A DNA stretch of 64,000 bases, taken from assembly GCA_020849615.1 (NCBI GenBank), contig JADLFW010000043.1:50343-114342 (forward strand), given 5' to 3'. Every line of letters begins with the position of its first letter. Position 1 is the stretch's first letter. This DNA is from Phycisphaerales bacterium. Its GTDB lineage: Bacteria; Planctomycetota; Phycisphaerae; Phycisphaerales; UBA1924. This document shows positions 37,160 to 46,331 of this stretch, in pieces. The notes under the pieces are model-generated. The model saw only the letters and a list, made by a program, of their open reading frames with translations, ran no database searches and was not told the DNA's origin. Made by a program: the position numbers and the translations under genes.

Positions 37160-38050
37160 TCATTTCAGCCTGGTCGGCTCGACGCTGGGCGTCACCTCGA
37201 CGGGCCGGACGGCGCCGAGCAGGTCGGCCTCGAAGCTCGACTGGTCCTGGCGCTCGGTGATCGGGCCCTCGGCATCGCCGCGGAGGAACTGGCGGATGAG
37301 CCGCTCATCCTCGCTCAGGCCCGCGCTCTGCGGCTCGGGCGTCTTGCGGAGCTGGTCGAACCACTCGCGGGAGTCGACGCGGAGGACGCGGCCCTTGTCG
37401 AGCATGGCCATGCGGTCGGCGATGACGAAGGCCGAGTCCATCTCGTGGGTGACCACCACGCTGGTGACGCCCAGCTGCTTGGAGAGGGCCAGGATGAGGT
37501 GGTCGATCTGGGCGCTGGTGACGGGGTCGAGCCCGGCGGAGGGCTCATCGTAGAACAGGATCTCGGGGTCGAGCGCCAGGGCCCGGGCCAGCCCGGCCCG
37601 CTTCTTCATGCCGCCCGAGAGCTGGGCGGGGTACTTGTCGGCGTGCTCGCGCAGGCCCACCAGCTCGAGCTTGATCTTGACCTGGATGTCGATGATCTCG
37701 CTGCCCAGGTCGGTGTGCTCGCGGAGAGGGAGGGCCACGTTCTCGGCGACGGTCATGGAGTTGAAGAGCGCCCCGGACTGGAAGAGGATGCCGAAGCGCT
37801 TGCGGACCTCGTTCAGCCGGGCCTCGTTCATCTCGGCGAGGTTCTTGCCGAACATCAGCACAGCGCCCTCGTCGGGGCTGAGCGAGCCGATCATGTGCCG
37901 CAGCAGCGTGCTCTTGCCGCACCCCGAGCCGCCCATGACGACCATGGTCTCGCCCGGCAGCACATCCAGGTTGATGCCGCGGAGGACCTCCCGGCCCTCG
38001 AACCGCTTGACGAGATTCTGCACGGCGATGACGGGCTGGGCGGGAGGCAC
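37160..38050 (-). CDS. MlaF-like ABC transporter ATPase
   Basis: 296 residues from a GTG with GGAGGTGGACCC upstream. Walker A GGSGCGKST, the signature LSGGMKKRAGLARAL and Walker B ILFYDEPSAGLDPV are complete; DEPSAGLDPV is typical of the MlaF/Ttg2A branch that moves phospholipids between membranes. About 35 extra residues follow the usual end. No MlaE permease is next to it. It lies 17 nt downstream of a membrane-protein gene and is probably cotranscribed with it. Confidence 0.85.
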   Translation of the reverse strand: MPPAQPVIAVQNLVKRFEGREVLRGINLDVLPGETMVVMGGSGCGKSTLLRHMIGSLSPDEGAVLMFGKNLAEMNEARLNEVRKRFGILFQSGALFNSMTVAENVALPLREHTDLGSEIIDIQVKIKLELVGLREHADKYPAQLSGGMKKRAGLARALALDPEILFYDEPSAGLDPVTSAQIDHLILALSKQLGVTSVVVTHEMDSAFVIADRMAMLDKGRVLRVDSREWFDQLRKTPEPQSAGLSEDERLIRQFLRGDAEGPITERQDQSSFEADLLGAVRPVEVTPSVEPTRLK

Positions 38051-38067
38051 GGGTCCACCTCCGGGTC

Positions 38068-38889
38068 TTACGAAGGACCCTTCTCAGGCGAGGCCGGCTC
38101 GGGATCGCGAGCCGGCGAATCGGGTGCGGGCGGGGTCGGCGTGGCCGGGGGCGCGGCAGCCGGCGCGGGCGGGGCCAGCTGCCGGGGGATGTGGGCCTCA
38201 TCCAGCCAGATCTGCTTCTTGCCGTCGATGCTGAAGATCCCGATGTTCATGATCTCGATCGTCTTGCCGTTCTTCATCTGCTGCGGGATCTCGATCGCCA
38301 CGATCGTCCAGCCCTGGTCGAACTGGGCGGGGAAAGGGATCACATTCTGCATCTGGGAGCGGCCGAAGGTGTGAAAGGCGTTGCCCGCCTGCTGCCCGGC
38401 CTGGATCAGGTCGAGCCACCCGGTCGGGATGGTCTTGAACGACCCGACCTCGGCCCGGTAGGCCTCGCGGAAGCGGTCGAGCTGTTCATCGGTGACGGCG
38501 GAGCTGAGCGCGGGGTTGAACACGGCCCGCGCCCCGCTGTGGTCCTGCGCATCGATGGCCATCATCGTCGCCGCAACCGGGGCGATCCCGGCCCGCTGAA
38601 CCAGGGCGAGGACGCGCGAGGCCCCGACCACCACACCCACCTGGATGGCCGTGAAGAGCAGGCCCAGGGCCAGCCCGGCGATCGCCAGCCCCATCCCCCC
38701 CACGCGTCCGCGCGACTGCGAGATACCGATGATCCCCGCCAGCCCGAAGATCGCCCCCAGCAGCCCCGCGCCCGGGATGATGCAGATCAGGGAGAGGATC
38801 AGCGAGATGATCGCCAGGATGCTCGTCCGGCGCGGGCCCAGGTCATCGGCTGAGAAATCATCCGCGGCGGGGCTGTACGTGGCGGCCAT
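38068..38889 (-). CDS. Membrane protein with DUF4190-like N-terminus
   Basis: 273 residues. Two hydrophobic helices (~22-50 and ~62-90) form a DUF4190-like hairpin (SILAIISLILSLICIIPGAG). A soluble region follows (~100-240) with a periplasmic-looking globular domain (FNPALSSAVTDEQLDRFREA), and a long Pro/Ala/Glu-rich tail ends the protein. Function is unknown. A TATGCT box lies 8 nt before the ATG, suggesting a short or leaderless transcript that continues to the ATPase gene. Confidence 0.72.
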   Translation of the reverse strand: MAATYSPAADDFSADDLGPRRTSILAIISLILSLICIIPGAGLLGAIFGLAGIIGISQSRGRVGGMGLAIAGLALGLLFTAIQVGVVVGASRVLALVQRAGIAPVAATMMAIDAQDHSGARAVFNPALSSAVTDEQLDRFREAYRAEVGSFKTIPTGWLDLIQAGQQAGNAFHTFGRSQMQNVIPFPAQFDQGWTIVAIEIPQQMKNGKTIEIMNIGIFSIDGKKQIWLDEAHIPRQLAPPAPAAAPPATPTPPAPDSPARDPEPASPEKGPS

Positions 38890-38897
38890 GGTGCACC

Positions 38898-38903
38898 AGC
38901 ATA
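38898..38903 (-). promoter_or_regulatory. -10-like box close to the start
   Basis: TATGCT on the minus strand, 8 nt upstream of the ATG of the DUF4190-like gene. Confidence 0.35.
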
Positions 38904-39003
38904 CCCAATAAAGCCCTCACGGGCGAATAGCGACCCAAGCCCTCATGATTCAGTCGTTCGGCACCCGTTTCGCGGGAGTTGCGCGGCTCGTTGCTCGCTT
39001 CTG

Positions 39004-39009
39004 TACATT
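39004..39009 (+). promoter_or_regulatory. -10-like box 6 nt from the start
   Basis: TACATT ends 6 nt before the GTG at 39016, the same spacing as several other genes in the window. Confidence 0.4.
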
Positions 39010-39015
39010 CTGGTC

Positions 39016-39741
39016 GTGCCCTCACTTTCGCGGTTGCTTCGATGGAGATGGCTCCTGCTCGGGCCCGTTGCTGGCCTGCTCATCACTCTCGCGGCTGTGT
39101 TCCTTCCTGACGGTCGGCCGTCGCGGCTGCCATTCCGGCTCGCGTTCGCCCGTTCGGGACTTGATAGTTGGTTCGGGCTGCCGATTCGTATTACTGGGCC
39201 GGCGGAGCTTCTGATCGTCAATGTGGACGGCCACCGCGATGGACGGTTGAACTTGACGAGCATCGGCAGCGTCCCGAGCCGGCTGATTGAGTCCTGCGAT
39301 CGCGCGGGGCAAGGTGCGTGGGCGCTCTTCGAAGTGCGAGCGCCGCTCGCATTCGTATGGAAAGCCAGGCCGCTTGATGTGCAATGGGAAGGCTCGGAAG
39401 CCCCGGCGTGGGCGCGAAGCGTGGAGCAGGCCTTGTCGGATCATGTCGTCGCGTTGGCGCGCGAACGCACCGGCGACAGATCGGCGAACCCAGGCCGGGC
39501 CGCGGCCCGGTATCAGGATGCGGTGGACGCGGCGAACCAACTGCTGATCGGTGTCCGCGTGCCCGAAGCTCCGGCGACCGCGGTTGGTCGGTGGAAGGAG
39601 TTCAACGGAGCTGTGCGGTCGGGCGGATTGGTGCCGGTCGGTCTCATCGCCAACGTGCTGTTGTGGACTTCCTTAGTGTGGCTGCTGGCGGGCGCGTGGC
39701 GGTTCATGGGCCGAGCGCGGTCAGCAGTGGGGAGTTCCTGA
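39016..39741 (+). CDS. Hypothetical two-helix membrane protein
   Basis: 241 residues from a GTG. Hydrophobic helices at ~8-30 and ~205-230 flank a soluble middle part with many Trp and Arg (ARPLDVQWEGSEAPAWARSV). I recognise no family. Its base composition is slightly poorer in GC and its codon use less biased than that of its neighbours, so recent acquisition is possible. The 3' end overlaps the cysteine desulfurase gene by 21 nt on the other strand. Confidence 0.62.
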   Translation: MPSLSRLLRWRWLLLGPVAGLLITLAAVFLPDGRPSRLPFRLAFARSGLDSWFGLPIRITGPAELLIVNVDGHRDGRLNLTSIGSVPSRLIESCDRAGQGAWALFEVRAPLAFVWKARPLDVQWEGSEAPAWARSVEQALSDHVVALARERTGDRSANPGRAAARYQDAVDAANQLLIGVRVPEAPATAVGRWKEFNGAVRSGGLVPVGLIANVLLWTSLVWLLAGAWRFMGRARSAVGSS

Positions 39742-40983
39742 CTTCCGCAACTGCTCCACCGCCGCCACCACCGCGGCGATCGCCCGCTCGATCTCCTCCG
39801 CCGTCGTCTCCCGCGACAGGCTGAACCGCAGCGACCCGTGGGCCACCTCCGGCGCCACACCCATCGCCAGCAGCACGGGTGAGGGCTCCAGTGACCCCGA
39901 TGAGCACGCCGCCCCGGCCGAAGCGCAGACCCCACGCTCGCTCAGCAGCAGGAGCAGCGCCTCGGCCTCCAGCCGCGGGAACCCGATGTTCGTCGTGTTC
40001 CACAGCCGCCGCGAGCGGTCGGGGGGCGCATTCACCACCGCATCCGGGATGCGCTCCAGAACACCGCGCTCCAGGCGGTTGCGAAGGCCCGTCAGCCGCT
40101 CGCGTTCGCCGGGCCGGGCCAGCCACGCCAGGGCCTCACGGGCCGCGACGCCCGCGCCGATGATGCCCGGGACGTTTTCCGTCCCGCCGCGCCGGCCCAG
40201 CTCCTGGGCGCCGTGGATGACGGGGCGCAGGCGCACCCCCTGGCCCGCCCACAGCACGCCGACCCCCTTGGGCCCGTGAAACTTGTGCGGGGAGAAAGTG
40301 AGAAGAGAGGCATCGAGGCACGAAGGCACGGAGGGACGAAGGGAATCGCCCCCGCCTTCGTGCCTTTGTGCCTCTGTGCCTTCGTGCCTTCCGACTTCGG
40401 TTTCCATCTTCCCCACCCACTGCGTGGCATCGCAGTGGAACGGCACTGCGCGGGCCCGGGCCAGCGCGGCGATCTCCTGCACGGGCTGGAGGACGCCCGT
40501 CTCGTTGTTGGCCCACTGCACGCTGATGATCGCGGCCCGGTCGTCGACCAGCGCCGCCAGCCCGGCCACATCAACGATGCCGCCGGGCCCGATCGGCGCC
40601 CAGCGGACCTCGGCCCGGCCGGTTTTCTCGAGGTCCTCGACGAGGTCGCGCACGGCGGCGTGCTCGATGCGCGTGGTGATGATCACGGGAGGGTCGCTTT
40701 TGGCTCCCGGTGGGCGCCACGCCTCCAGCGTCCCCCGGATCGCCAGGTCGATCGCCTCGGTGCCGCTGCCGGTCAGCGTGATCTGCCGGGCCCGGGCCCC
40801 GATCAGTTCCGCCAGCGCGGCCCGGGCGAGTTCCACCTGCCGCCGGGCCGCCTGCCCCGGGCGGTGGATGCTCGACGGGTTGTGCCAGTACTCGCGCAGT
40901 GCGGCATCGACCGCGGCCCGGACCGGCTCGCCGGGGCGGGTGGTCGCGTTGTTGTCCAGGTAGATGATGGCGTTTTCATCCAC
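39721..40983 (-). CDS. Cysteine desulfurase (NifS/IscS type) with inserted repeat
   Basis: 420 residues. A fold type I PLP enzyme that removes sulfur from cysteine for FeS clusters. It starts IIYLDNNATTRPGEPV; PLP-Lys near residue 234 in SPHKFHGPKG; GGTENVPG; catalytic Cys near 359 in GAACSSGSLEPS. Between DATQWVGKMETE and LLTFSPHK, where related enzymes have ~12 residues, it carries about 23 extra residues encoded by a palindromic repeat (40309-40388). Catalytic residues are intact, so activity is likely. A TACGAT box is 6 nt upstream of the start. Confidence 0.9.
   Translation of the reverse strand: MDENAIIYLDNNATTRPGEPVRAAVDAALREYWHNPSSIHRPGQAARRQVELARAALAELIGARARQITLTGSGTEAIDLAIRGTLEAWRPPGAKSDPPVIITTRIEHAAVRDLVEDLEKTGRAEVRWAPIGPGGIVDVAGLAALVDDRAAIISVQWANNETGVLQPVQEIAALARARAVPFHCDATQWVGKMETEVGRHEGTEAQRHEGGGDSLRPSVPSCLDASLLTFSPHKFHGPKGVGVLWAGQGVRLRPVIHGAQELGRRGGTENVPGIIGAGVAAREALAWLARPGERERLTGLRNRLERGVLERIPDAVVNAPPDRSRRLWNTTNIGFPRLEAEALLLLLSERGVCASAGAACSSGSLEPSPVLLAMGVAPEVAHGSLRFSLSRETTAEEIERAIAAVVAAVEQLRKSGTPHC
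40309..40388. repeat. Palindromic repeat inside the cysteine desulfurase gene
   Basis: Two arms of 34 nt (40309-40342 and 40355-40388) are inverse-complementary at about 26 of 34 positions, separated by 12 nt. Each arm consists of 8-nt units close to AGGCACGA. It lies in frame and is translated from the minus strand into a segment rich in His, Glu, Gly and Ser. Confidence 0.8.
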
Positions 40984-40989
40984 ACCCCG

Positions 40990-40995
40990 ATCGTA
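40990..40995 (-). promoter_or_regulatory. -10-like box 6 nt from the start
   Basis: TACGAT on the minus strand ends 6 nt before the desulfurase ATG at 40983. Confidence 0.4.
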
Positions 40996-41063
40996 GCTGG
41001 AGGGCGTACCCTGCCGGGGGACTGATCCCGGGCGCTCCTCTTCGCCCCTACCTAAAGGACCGG

Positions 41064-41900
41064 ATGACTCTTCGCCCGACCGATCCCGCCATTCCTCCCC
41101 GCGTGGAGATCCGCGTGGAGGGTCTGTCCAAGTCGTTCGGCGAGCACGAGGTCCTCCGCAACATCAGCTTCGATGTCATGCGCGGGCAGATCGTCGCGAT
41201 CGTCGGCGCCTCGGGCAGCGGCAAAACGGTGCTCATGCACCTGATGGCCGGGCTGATCGAGCCTAGCGCGGGCAGGGTGCTGGTCGCCGATCACTCCGAT
41301 CCCGCCGCCCCGCTGGTCGACCTCCTCGAGCTTGATGAGGATGGCCGCGACCGCGTCCGCATGTCCTGGGCCATGGTTTTCCAGCGCAACGCCCTCTTCT
41401 CCGGCAGCGTCTTCGAGAACGTCGCCCTGCTCCTCCGCGAGCACACCGCCCTCGACGAACGCGGCATCGCTGAACGTGTCCGGGCCAGCCTCAAGGCGGC
41501 GGCCCTCGATGTCGACGATGTCATTCAGAAGGACCGCGATGAGCTCTCGGGCGGCATGGCCAAGCGGGTGGCCATCGCCCGGGCCATCGCCATCGATCCG
41601 GCCCTCATCTTCTACGACGAGCCGACCACCGGGCTCGATCCGGTCTTCGCGGGGCTCATCCAGGACCTGATCTGGAACACCCATTACCTGCCCCGCGAGA
41701 CGGGCGGGGCCCGGACGACCGTGATCGTCACCCACGACAAGGACCTGCTCCGCCGGCTTCACCCGCGCGTGATCATGCTCCACCGGGCGGGGATCTGCCT
41801 CGATGCGCCCTACGAGCATCTGGCGAACTCGGGGTGCGAGGCCGCGGAGGAATACCTCCGGGCCATGCCGGTGCTGCACGCCCGGCCCGCGCCCTTCTAG
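41064..41900 (+). CDS. MlaF-like ABC transporter ATPase, second copy
   Basis: 278 residues. Walker A GASGSGKT, signature LSGGMAKRVAIARAI, Walker B LIFYDEPTTGLDPV and VIVTHDKDLLRRL. The DEPTTGLDPV motif and the MCE gene 40 nt downstream place it in an Mla-type lipid transport system. It differs from the ATPase at 37.2 kb (a Lys-rich loop, a different C-terminus). There is no permease gene in the window. Preceded by AAAGGA. Confidence 0.87.
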   Translation: MTLRPTDPAIPPRVEIRVEGLSKSFGEHEVLRNISFDVMRGQIVAIVGASGSGKTVLMHLMAGLIEPSAGRVLVADHSDPAAPLVDLLELDEDGRDRVRMSWAMVFQRNALFSGSVFENVALLLREHTALDERGIAERVRASLKAAALDVDDVIQKDRDELSGGMAKRVAIARAIAIDPALIFYDEPTTGLDPVFAGLIQDLIWNTHYLPRETGGARTTVIVTHDKDLLRRLHPRVIMLHRAGICLDAPYEHLANSGCEAAEEYLRAMPVLHARPAPF

Positions 41901-41926
41901 CAGGCCCGCCGCCCCGCCGTTCCTGC

Positions 41927-41932
41927 TACCCT
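41927..41932 (+). promoter_or_regulatory. -10-like box close to the MCE gene
   Basis: TACCCT preceded by TGC, 8 nt before the ATG at 41941. It could drive a short-leader transcript separate from the ATPase gene. Confidence 0.35.
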
Positions 41933-41940
41933 TGCGGACT

Positions 41941-43326
41941 ATGGCGTCGCGATCGGGTACCCGTTACAACGTGCTCGCCGGGGCGTTCCTGCTGGCATGC
42001 CTCGTACTTGCGGTCATCACCAGCTTCGTGCTGTCGGATGCCAAGAGCCGGCTGGTCCGCACCACCGATTACGTCGTGCGGTTCAGCCTTCAGCAGGGCG
42101 CGATCGGCCTCCAGCCCGGCTCCAATGTCCTCCTCGCCGGGCAGAAGGTCGGGCGGGTGCTCGCGGTCGATGTCGCCAAGGCGCCGCTGCCCGCGGGCCC
42201 GGGCCAGCCCGATGTCTCGACGCCGGTGGGCATCGATGTCACCGTGACCGTGCATTCCGACATCGTGCTGTACGAGGACGCCGCGTTCACGCTCGAGCGG
42301 CCGCTCCTGGGCAACCTCACGACCATCAACATCACCTCGGTCGGCACGCCCGCGTCGGCCCGGATCACCGGCAAGTCGTCCCGCCTCGAGCCGGGCGAGC
42401 GCATCGACGGCGCGCTGGCGCCGCCCGGGTTCTTGGCCCAGGCCGGGCTGGGCCCGGAGCAGATCCAGCAGTTCCGGCAGATCCTCGCCGACACCCAGCA
42501 GGCGATCTCCCGCATCAACAAGCTGGTGGATGAGAGCGCGCCGACGGTGCAGAAGTCGCTCGATGATGTGAGCGCCATCACCCGCTCGGCCCGCGAGAAG
42601 TGGCCCGAGTGGGCCGGCAAGGCCGACACGGTCATGACCAACGTCGAGCACGCCTCGGGCCGGATCGACGGCATCGTCGCCACCGCCGAGTCGGGCGTGG
42701 GGGATGCCAAGGAGACCCTCGCCGAGCTGCGGAGCATCGTCGAGGAGAACCGGGCCAAGCTCGACAGCATCATCGCCAACACCGACGCCGCCATGGCCAA
42801 GCTCAACGGCGAAACCCTGCCCGCCGCCACCGAGGCCACCCAGAAGGGTCGCGACGCCATGGCCAGCCTCAAGAACGTCACCGAGCGGGCCGACACGCTG
42901 CTGGCGGAGCAGACCCCCAACGTCCGCCGCACCCTGGCCAACGCCCGCCTCGCCACCGACCAGATGAAGCTCGCGATGGCCGAGATCCGGGCCGCCCCCT
43001 GGCGCGTCCTCTTCCGCCCGGCCACCAAGGAGATGGAGACCGAGCTGCTCTACGACGCCGTCCGGGCCTACGCGACCGCGGTCAGCGACCTCCGGGCGGC
43101 GGGCGAATCGCTCGAATCCGCCGCCGGGTCCGACGGCTCGCCCCAGGCCCTCGACCGCGCCACGCTGGAAGAGCTGACCCGGTCGATCCGCGACCGCTTC
43201 GGCCGCTACCAGCAGGCCGAGCAGGCGCTCTTTGACCGCCTGCTCAAGCAGTCCGGCGGCCGGCCTCCCGAGGAGGTGCTGACGCCGCCCGCCGAGGAGC
43301 CCGAGCCCCCTGCGCCCTCGCGCTGA
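41941..43326 (+). CDS. MCE/MlaD-family lipid-transport protein
   Basis: 461 residues from ATG 41941; a longer in-frame reading overlaps the ATPase gene. One membrane helix (~10-32), an MCE domain (~40-145: VVRFSLQQGAIGLQPGSNVLLAGQKVGRV), and a long helical region (~170-380) with repeated Ala/Glu/Asp/Lys heptads (SAREKWPEWAGKADTVMTNV, DKASGRIDGIVATAES-like), then a Pro/Glu-rich tail. This is the Mla/Mce layout: anchored in the inner membrane with a periplasmic tunnel. Works with the adjacent ATPase. Confidence 0.87.
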   Translation: MASRSGTRYNVLAGAFLLACLVLAVITSFVLSDAKSRLVRTTDYVVRFSLQQGAIGLQPGSNVLLAGQKVGRVLAVDVAKAPLPAGPGQPDVSTPVGIDVTVTVHSDIVLYEDAAFTLERPLLGNLTTINITSVGTPASARITGKSSRLEPGERIDGALAPPGFLAQAGLGPEQIQQFRQILADTQQAISRINKLVDESAPTVQKSLDDVSAITRSAREKWPEWAGKADTVMTNVEHASGRIDGIVATAESGVGDAKETLAELRSIVEENRAKLDSIIANTDAAMAKLNGETLPAATEATQKGRDAMASLKNVTERADTLLAEQTPNVRRTLANARLATDQMKLAMAEIRAAPWRVLFRPATKEMETELLYDAVRAYATAVSDLRAAGESLESAAGSDGSPQALDRATLEELTRSIRDRFGRYQQAEQALFDRLLKQSGGRPPEEVLTPPAEEPEPPAPSR

Positions 43327-43472
43327 CGGCGAGCCGGGGCGCAATCCCCCCGGGCATTCCGTGGAACCGGCCGCGCGAATTCCGTATTCTTTGTCCGGCA
43401 GCGGGCCGGGCGTCGCTTGAAACGTGGGCGAGGCGCCGGCGTTTCGCCTTCGCTGCCCACGAGGAGATTCGC

Positions 43473-44612
43473 ATGAGGATGTTCCACGGTCTGTTCGCGC
43501 CCGCCACGGTCGCGCTCGCCGCCCTGCTCGCCGCCCCCGGCGCTGCGCGGGCCCAGGGTGAAGCCATGACCAAGGAGGGCGTGATTGCCGGCTCGATGAA
43601 TATCGATTTCAAGACCCGCACCCAGCTCGACACCAGCGGCGATCTCAAGCCCGGCTCGGCCGCCCTCAACGTCCAGGATGTCTACTCCTTCACCTTCGCC
43701 GTCGCCGACACCGTCGAGTACGCCGGCAAGGTGACCCGCCAGCCCAACCTCTACTCCAAACTCATCGCCAAGAAGAAGCAGGAGGCGCAGCTGGGCTTCG
43801 ACATCAACCTGTCGGTCCTCAACCCCAAGGACCTCAAGCAGAAAGTCGCCGTCGGCAAGTGGGTGGGCACCGTGCCGATCGACACCGCCAGCGGCGCCTA
43901 CGACCTCGCGGGCGGCGCGGCCAAGCAGAGCCCGCTCCGCATCGCCATCGACACCCGCGGCAAGGTCACCGGCTTCACCGACGCCTTCAGCGGCCGCCTC
44001 GTCGGCAAGGCCGAGAAGAAGGACTCCCTCGCCGCCTACACCTTCAAGCGCGTCGTCGGCAACCGCACCGTCTCGGTCGTGGTGAAGAAGTCCGACCCCA
44101 TGCGCTTCGACAACATCAAGCTCGCCAAGGGCCCGGTCGATTCCTACCCCGCCAGCTACGTGTCGGGCCGGCTCGATTACGACTACGAGACCGGCAACTG
44201 GTACACCGACGGCATCCGCATCAAGTACAGCCTCGACGGCAAGGACTACGAGGACCTCGTGACCGGCTCGATCAAGTGGATCGAGGACCCCGACCGCAAG
44301 ACCAACGGCAAGGGCCGCTACGAGTTCAACCTCCGCTGGAACGAGGAGAAGCACAAGTCCGGCTCCACCGAGGCCGCCGCGTTCGACAAGATGGCCGAGG
44401 AAGACGCCTTCTTCGCCGTCGATGACTCGGTCCCCTGCCTCACCGGCACCATCGACTACGTCGATACCTACGCCTCCGGCGGCGGCGATGAGCCCGTCCC
44501 CGCCTCCAGCAAGGTCACCTACAAGCTCAACGCCAACAAGCTCACCAAGCAGCAGATCATGAGCTTCTTCAAGCTCTGGATGGTCTGCACCGGCCCGACC
44601 AACGACGAGTAA
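43473..44612 (+). CDS. Exported protein of unknown function
   Basis: 379 residues with a Sec signal peptide cut after ARA (~27). The mature protein is rich in Lys, Asp and Tyr with beta-strand patterns (VTYKLNANKLTKQQ at the end) and no recognisable domain. The codon bias is strong, with AAG, AAC and GCC dominating, which suggests high expression. A GAGGAGATTCGC site precedes the ATG, and a clear terminator follows at 44690-44723, so it is probably a single-gene transcript. Confidence 0.7.
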   Translation: MRMFHGLFAPATVALAALLAAPGAARAQGEAMTKEGVIAGSMNIDFKTRTQLDTSGDLKPGSAALNVQDVYSFTFAVADTVEYAGKVTRQPNLYSKLIAKKKQEAQLGFDINLSVLNPKDLKQKVAVGKWVGTVPIDTASGAYDLAGGAAKQSPLRIAIDTRGKVTGFTDAFSGRLVGKAEKKDSLAAYTFKRVVGNRTVSVVVKKSDPMRFDNIKLAKGPVDSYPASYVSGRLDYDYETGNWYTDGIRIKYSLDGKDYEDLVTGSIKWIEDPDRKTNGKGRYEFNLRWNEEKHKSGSTEAAAFDKMAEEDAFFAVDDSVPCLTGTIDYVDTYASGGGDEPVPASSKVTYKLNANKLTKQQIMSFFKLWMVCTGPTNDE

Positions 44613-44689
44613 CCACCGGGGGGGCGGGCGTCTCGCCCGCGCTCCGACAAGTGGCCCGACCGTGAGGGAGGGCTCGCCCAGAAACATCG

Positions 44690-44723
44690 GCGGCCCGGTT
44701 CTGAGAAGAGCCGGGCCGCTTTC
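44690..44723 (+). terminator. Intrinsic terminator
   Basis: GCGGCCCGG (44690-44698) and CCGGGCCGC (44711-44719) form a perfect 9-bp stem followed by TTTCCC. Ends the transcript of the exported-protein gene at 43.5-44.6 kb. Confidence 0.6.
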
Positions 44724-44787
44724 CCGGCCCGACCGTCCACCTTCTTTCGCCGCTCGCGATCCGCCAGCCGGCCCCTTGGAGTCCCCC

Positions 44788-46305
44788 ATGGCCCGATCCC
44801 TCATCGCCACCCTCGCCGCCCGCTACGGCCGCCGCATCACATCCGCCGAGCGCCGCGAGTTCCTCAAGCTCACCCTCGCCGCCTCCGCCGGGCTGCTGCT
44901 CTCGACCCGGCCCGCCTCCGCCCTGGCCCGGCTGGGCCGCGACTCCAAGAAGCGCATCGTCGTCATCGGCGCGGGTTTCTCCGGGCTCACCGCCGCCCAC
45001 GAGCTCAAGGCCGCGGGCTACGACATCACCGTCCTCGACCCGCGCAGCCGCGTCGGCGGCCGCGTGCTGTCGTTCAACGCCGCCAACGGCAACGAGTACA
45101 TCAAGGGCCGCAACATCGAGGGCGGCGCCGAGCTGATCGGCTCCAACCACCCCACCTGGGTCGCCTACCAGGAGAAGTTCGGCCTCGAGTGGCTGGATGT
45201 CACCGACGATGAATCCGCCGAGCCGCCCGTCATCATCGGCAACAAGAAGCTCAGCGGCGAGGAGGCCGGCAAGCTCTGGGAGGAGCTGGAGGCCGCCCTG
45301 GCCAAGATGGATGCCCTCGCCGCCGATGTCCCCGAGGATGAGCCCTGGAAGGTCAAGGATGCCGAGAAGCTCGACCGGATGTCCGTCGCCGAGTGGATCG
45401 ACTCCCTGGATGTCTCCCCGGTCGTCAAGCGGGCCATGTGGATCAACCAGACCTCCGACAATGGCCAGGATGCCGACAAGCAGTCGCTGCTGGGGCAGCT
45501 CGCCGCTGTCAAGGGCGGCGGCCTCGAGAAGTACTGGACCGAGACCGAGGTCTACCGCTGCAAGGGCGGCAACGACCAGCTCGCCCAGAAGCTCGCCGAG
45601 GCCATCGGCAAGGACCGCATCAACCTCAAGCTCGCGGCCCGGTCGATCACCCTCAAGGGCGGCAACGTCATCGTCGAGTGCTCGGACGGGCGGACCATCG
45701 AGTGCGATGAGGTGATCCTCACCGCCCCGCCCGCGACGTGGAAGAAGATCAGCTTCACCCCCGGGCTGCCGCCCGACATGACGCCGCAGGTCGGCTTCAA
45801 CGCCAAGTACCTCGCGCACGTCAAGGACCGCTTCTGGGAGAAGCACGACCCCAAGCTCAGCCAGTACGCCCTCTCCGATGGCCTCATCAACATGACCTGG
45901 GATGGCACCGACAACCAGGGCGAGGTCGGCGAGGGCGGCGCCTGCCTGACTTCCTTCGCGGGCGGCTCGGCGGTCGAGCGGGCCCTGGCGATGTCCAAGG
46001 ATGAGCGCGACAAGGCCTTCGGCGAGCTGCTCAACCAGTTCTACCCCGGCTACAAGGACAACTTCGTCGAGTCCCGTTACATGGACTGGCCGAAGGACCC
46101 CTGGGCCGGCGCCAGCTACTCCTTCCCCGCGCCCGGGCAGGTCACCAGGGTCGGGCCGATGATGGCGAGGCCCCACCTCGAGGGACGGCTGCACCTGGCC
46201 GGCGAGCACACCTGCTACAAGTTCGTGGGCTATATGGAGGGCGGGCTGAACTCCGGCGCCGCCGTGGCCCGGCGCATCGCGCAGCGCGATGGCGCGATCA
46301 AGTAG
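44788..46305 (+). CDS. Tat-exported FAD-dependent amine oxidase
   Basis: 505 residues from ATG 44788 (after TTGGAG). The N-terminus has RREFLKLTLAASAGLLL, a Tat-type twin-Arg signal, so it folds with FAD in the cytoplasm before export. Dinucleotide-binding motif IVVIGAGFSGLTAAHELKAAG, then LDPRSRVGGRV; the closing HLAGEHTCYKFVGYMEGGLN is the typical FAD-contact region of monoamine/polyamine oxidases. The substrate is not apparent; the neighbouring sulfatase and HAD genes suggest a small extracytoplasmic catabolic set. Confidence 0.84.
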   Translation: MARSLIATLAARYGRRITSAERREFLKLTLAASAGLLLSTRPASALARLGRDSKKRIVVIGAGFSGLTAAHELKAAGYDITVLDPRSRVGGRVLSFNAANGNEYIKGRNIEGGAELIGSNHPTWVAYQEKFGLEWLDVTDDESAEPPVIIGNKKLSGEEAGKLWEELEAALAKMDALAADVPEDEPWKVKDAEKLDRMSVAEWIDSLDVSPVVKRAMWINQTSDNGQDADKQSLLGQLAAVKGGGLEKYWTETEVYRCKGGNDQLAQKLAEAIGKDRINLKLAARSITLKGGNVIVECSDGRTIECDEVILTAPPATWKKISFTPGLPPDMTPQVGFNAKYLAHVKDRFWEKHDPKLSQYALSDGLINMTWDGTDNQGEVGEGGACLTSFAGGSAVERALAMSKDERDKAFGELLNQFYPGYKDNFVESRYMDWPKDPWAGASYSFPAPGQVTRVGPMMARPHLEGRLHLAGEHTCYKFVGYMEGGLNSGAAVARRIAQRDGAIK

Positions 46306-46331
46306 CTCGCCGGATCGGGGCGCCCCGGCGC

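Noticed and set aside
40309..40388. Frameshift or pseudogene in the cysteine desulfurase
   Set aside because: The frame is kept and all catalytic motifs lie in order on both sides of the insertion.
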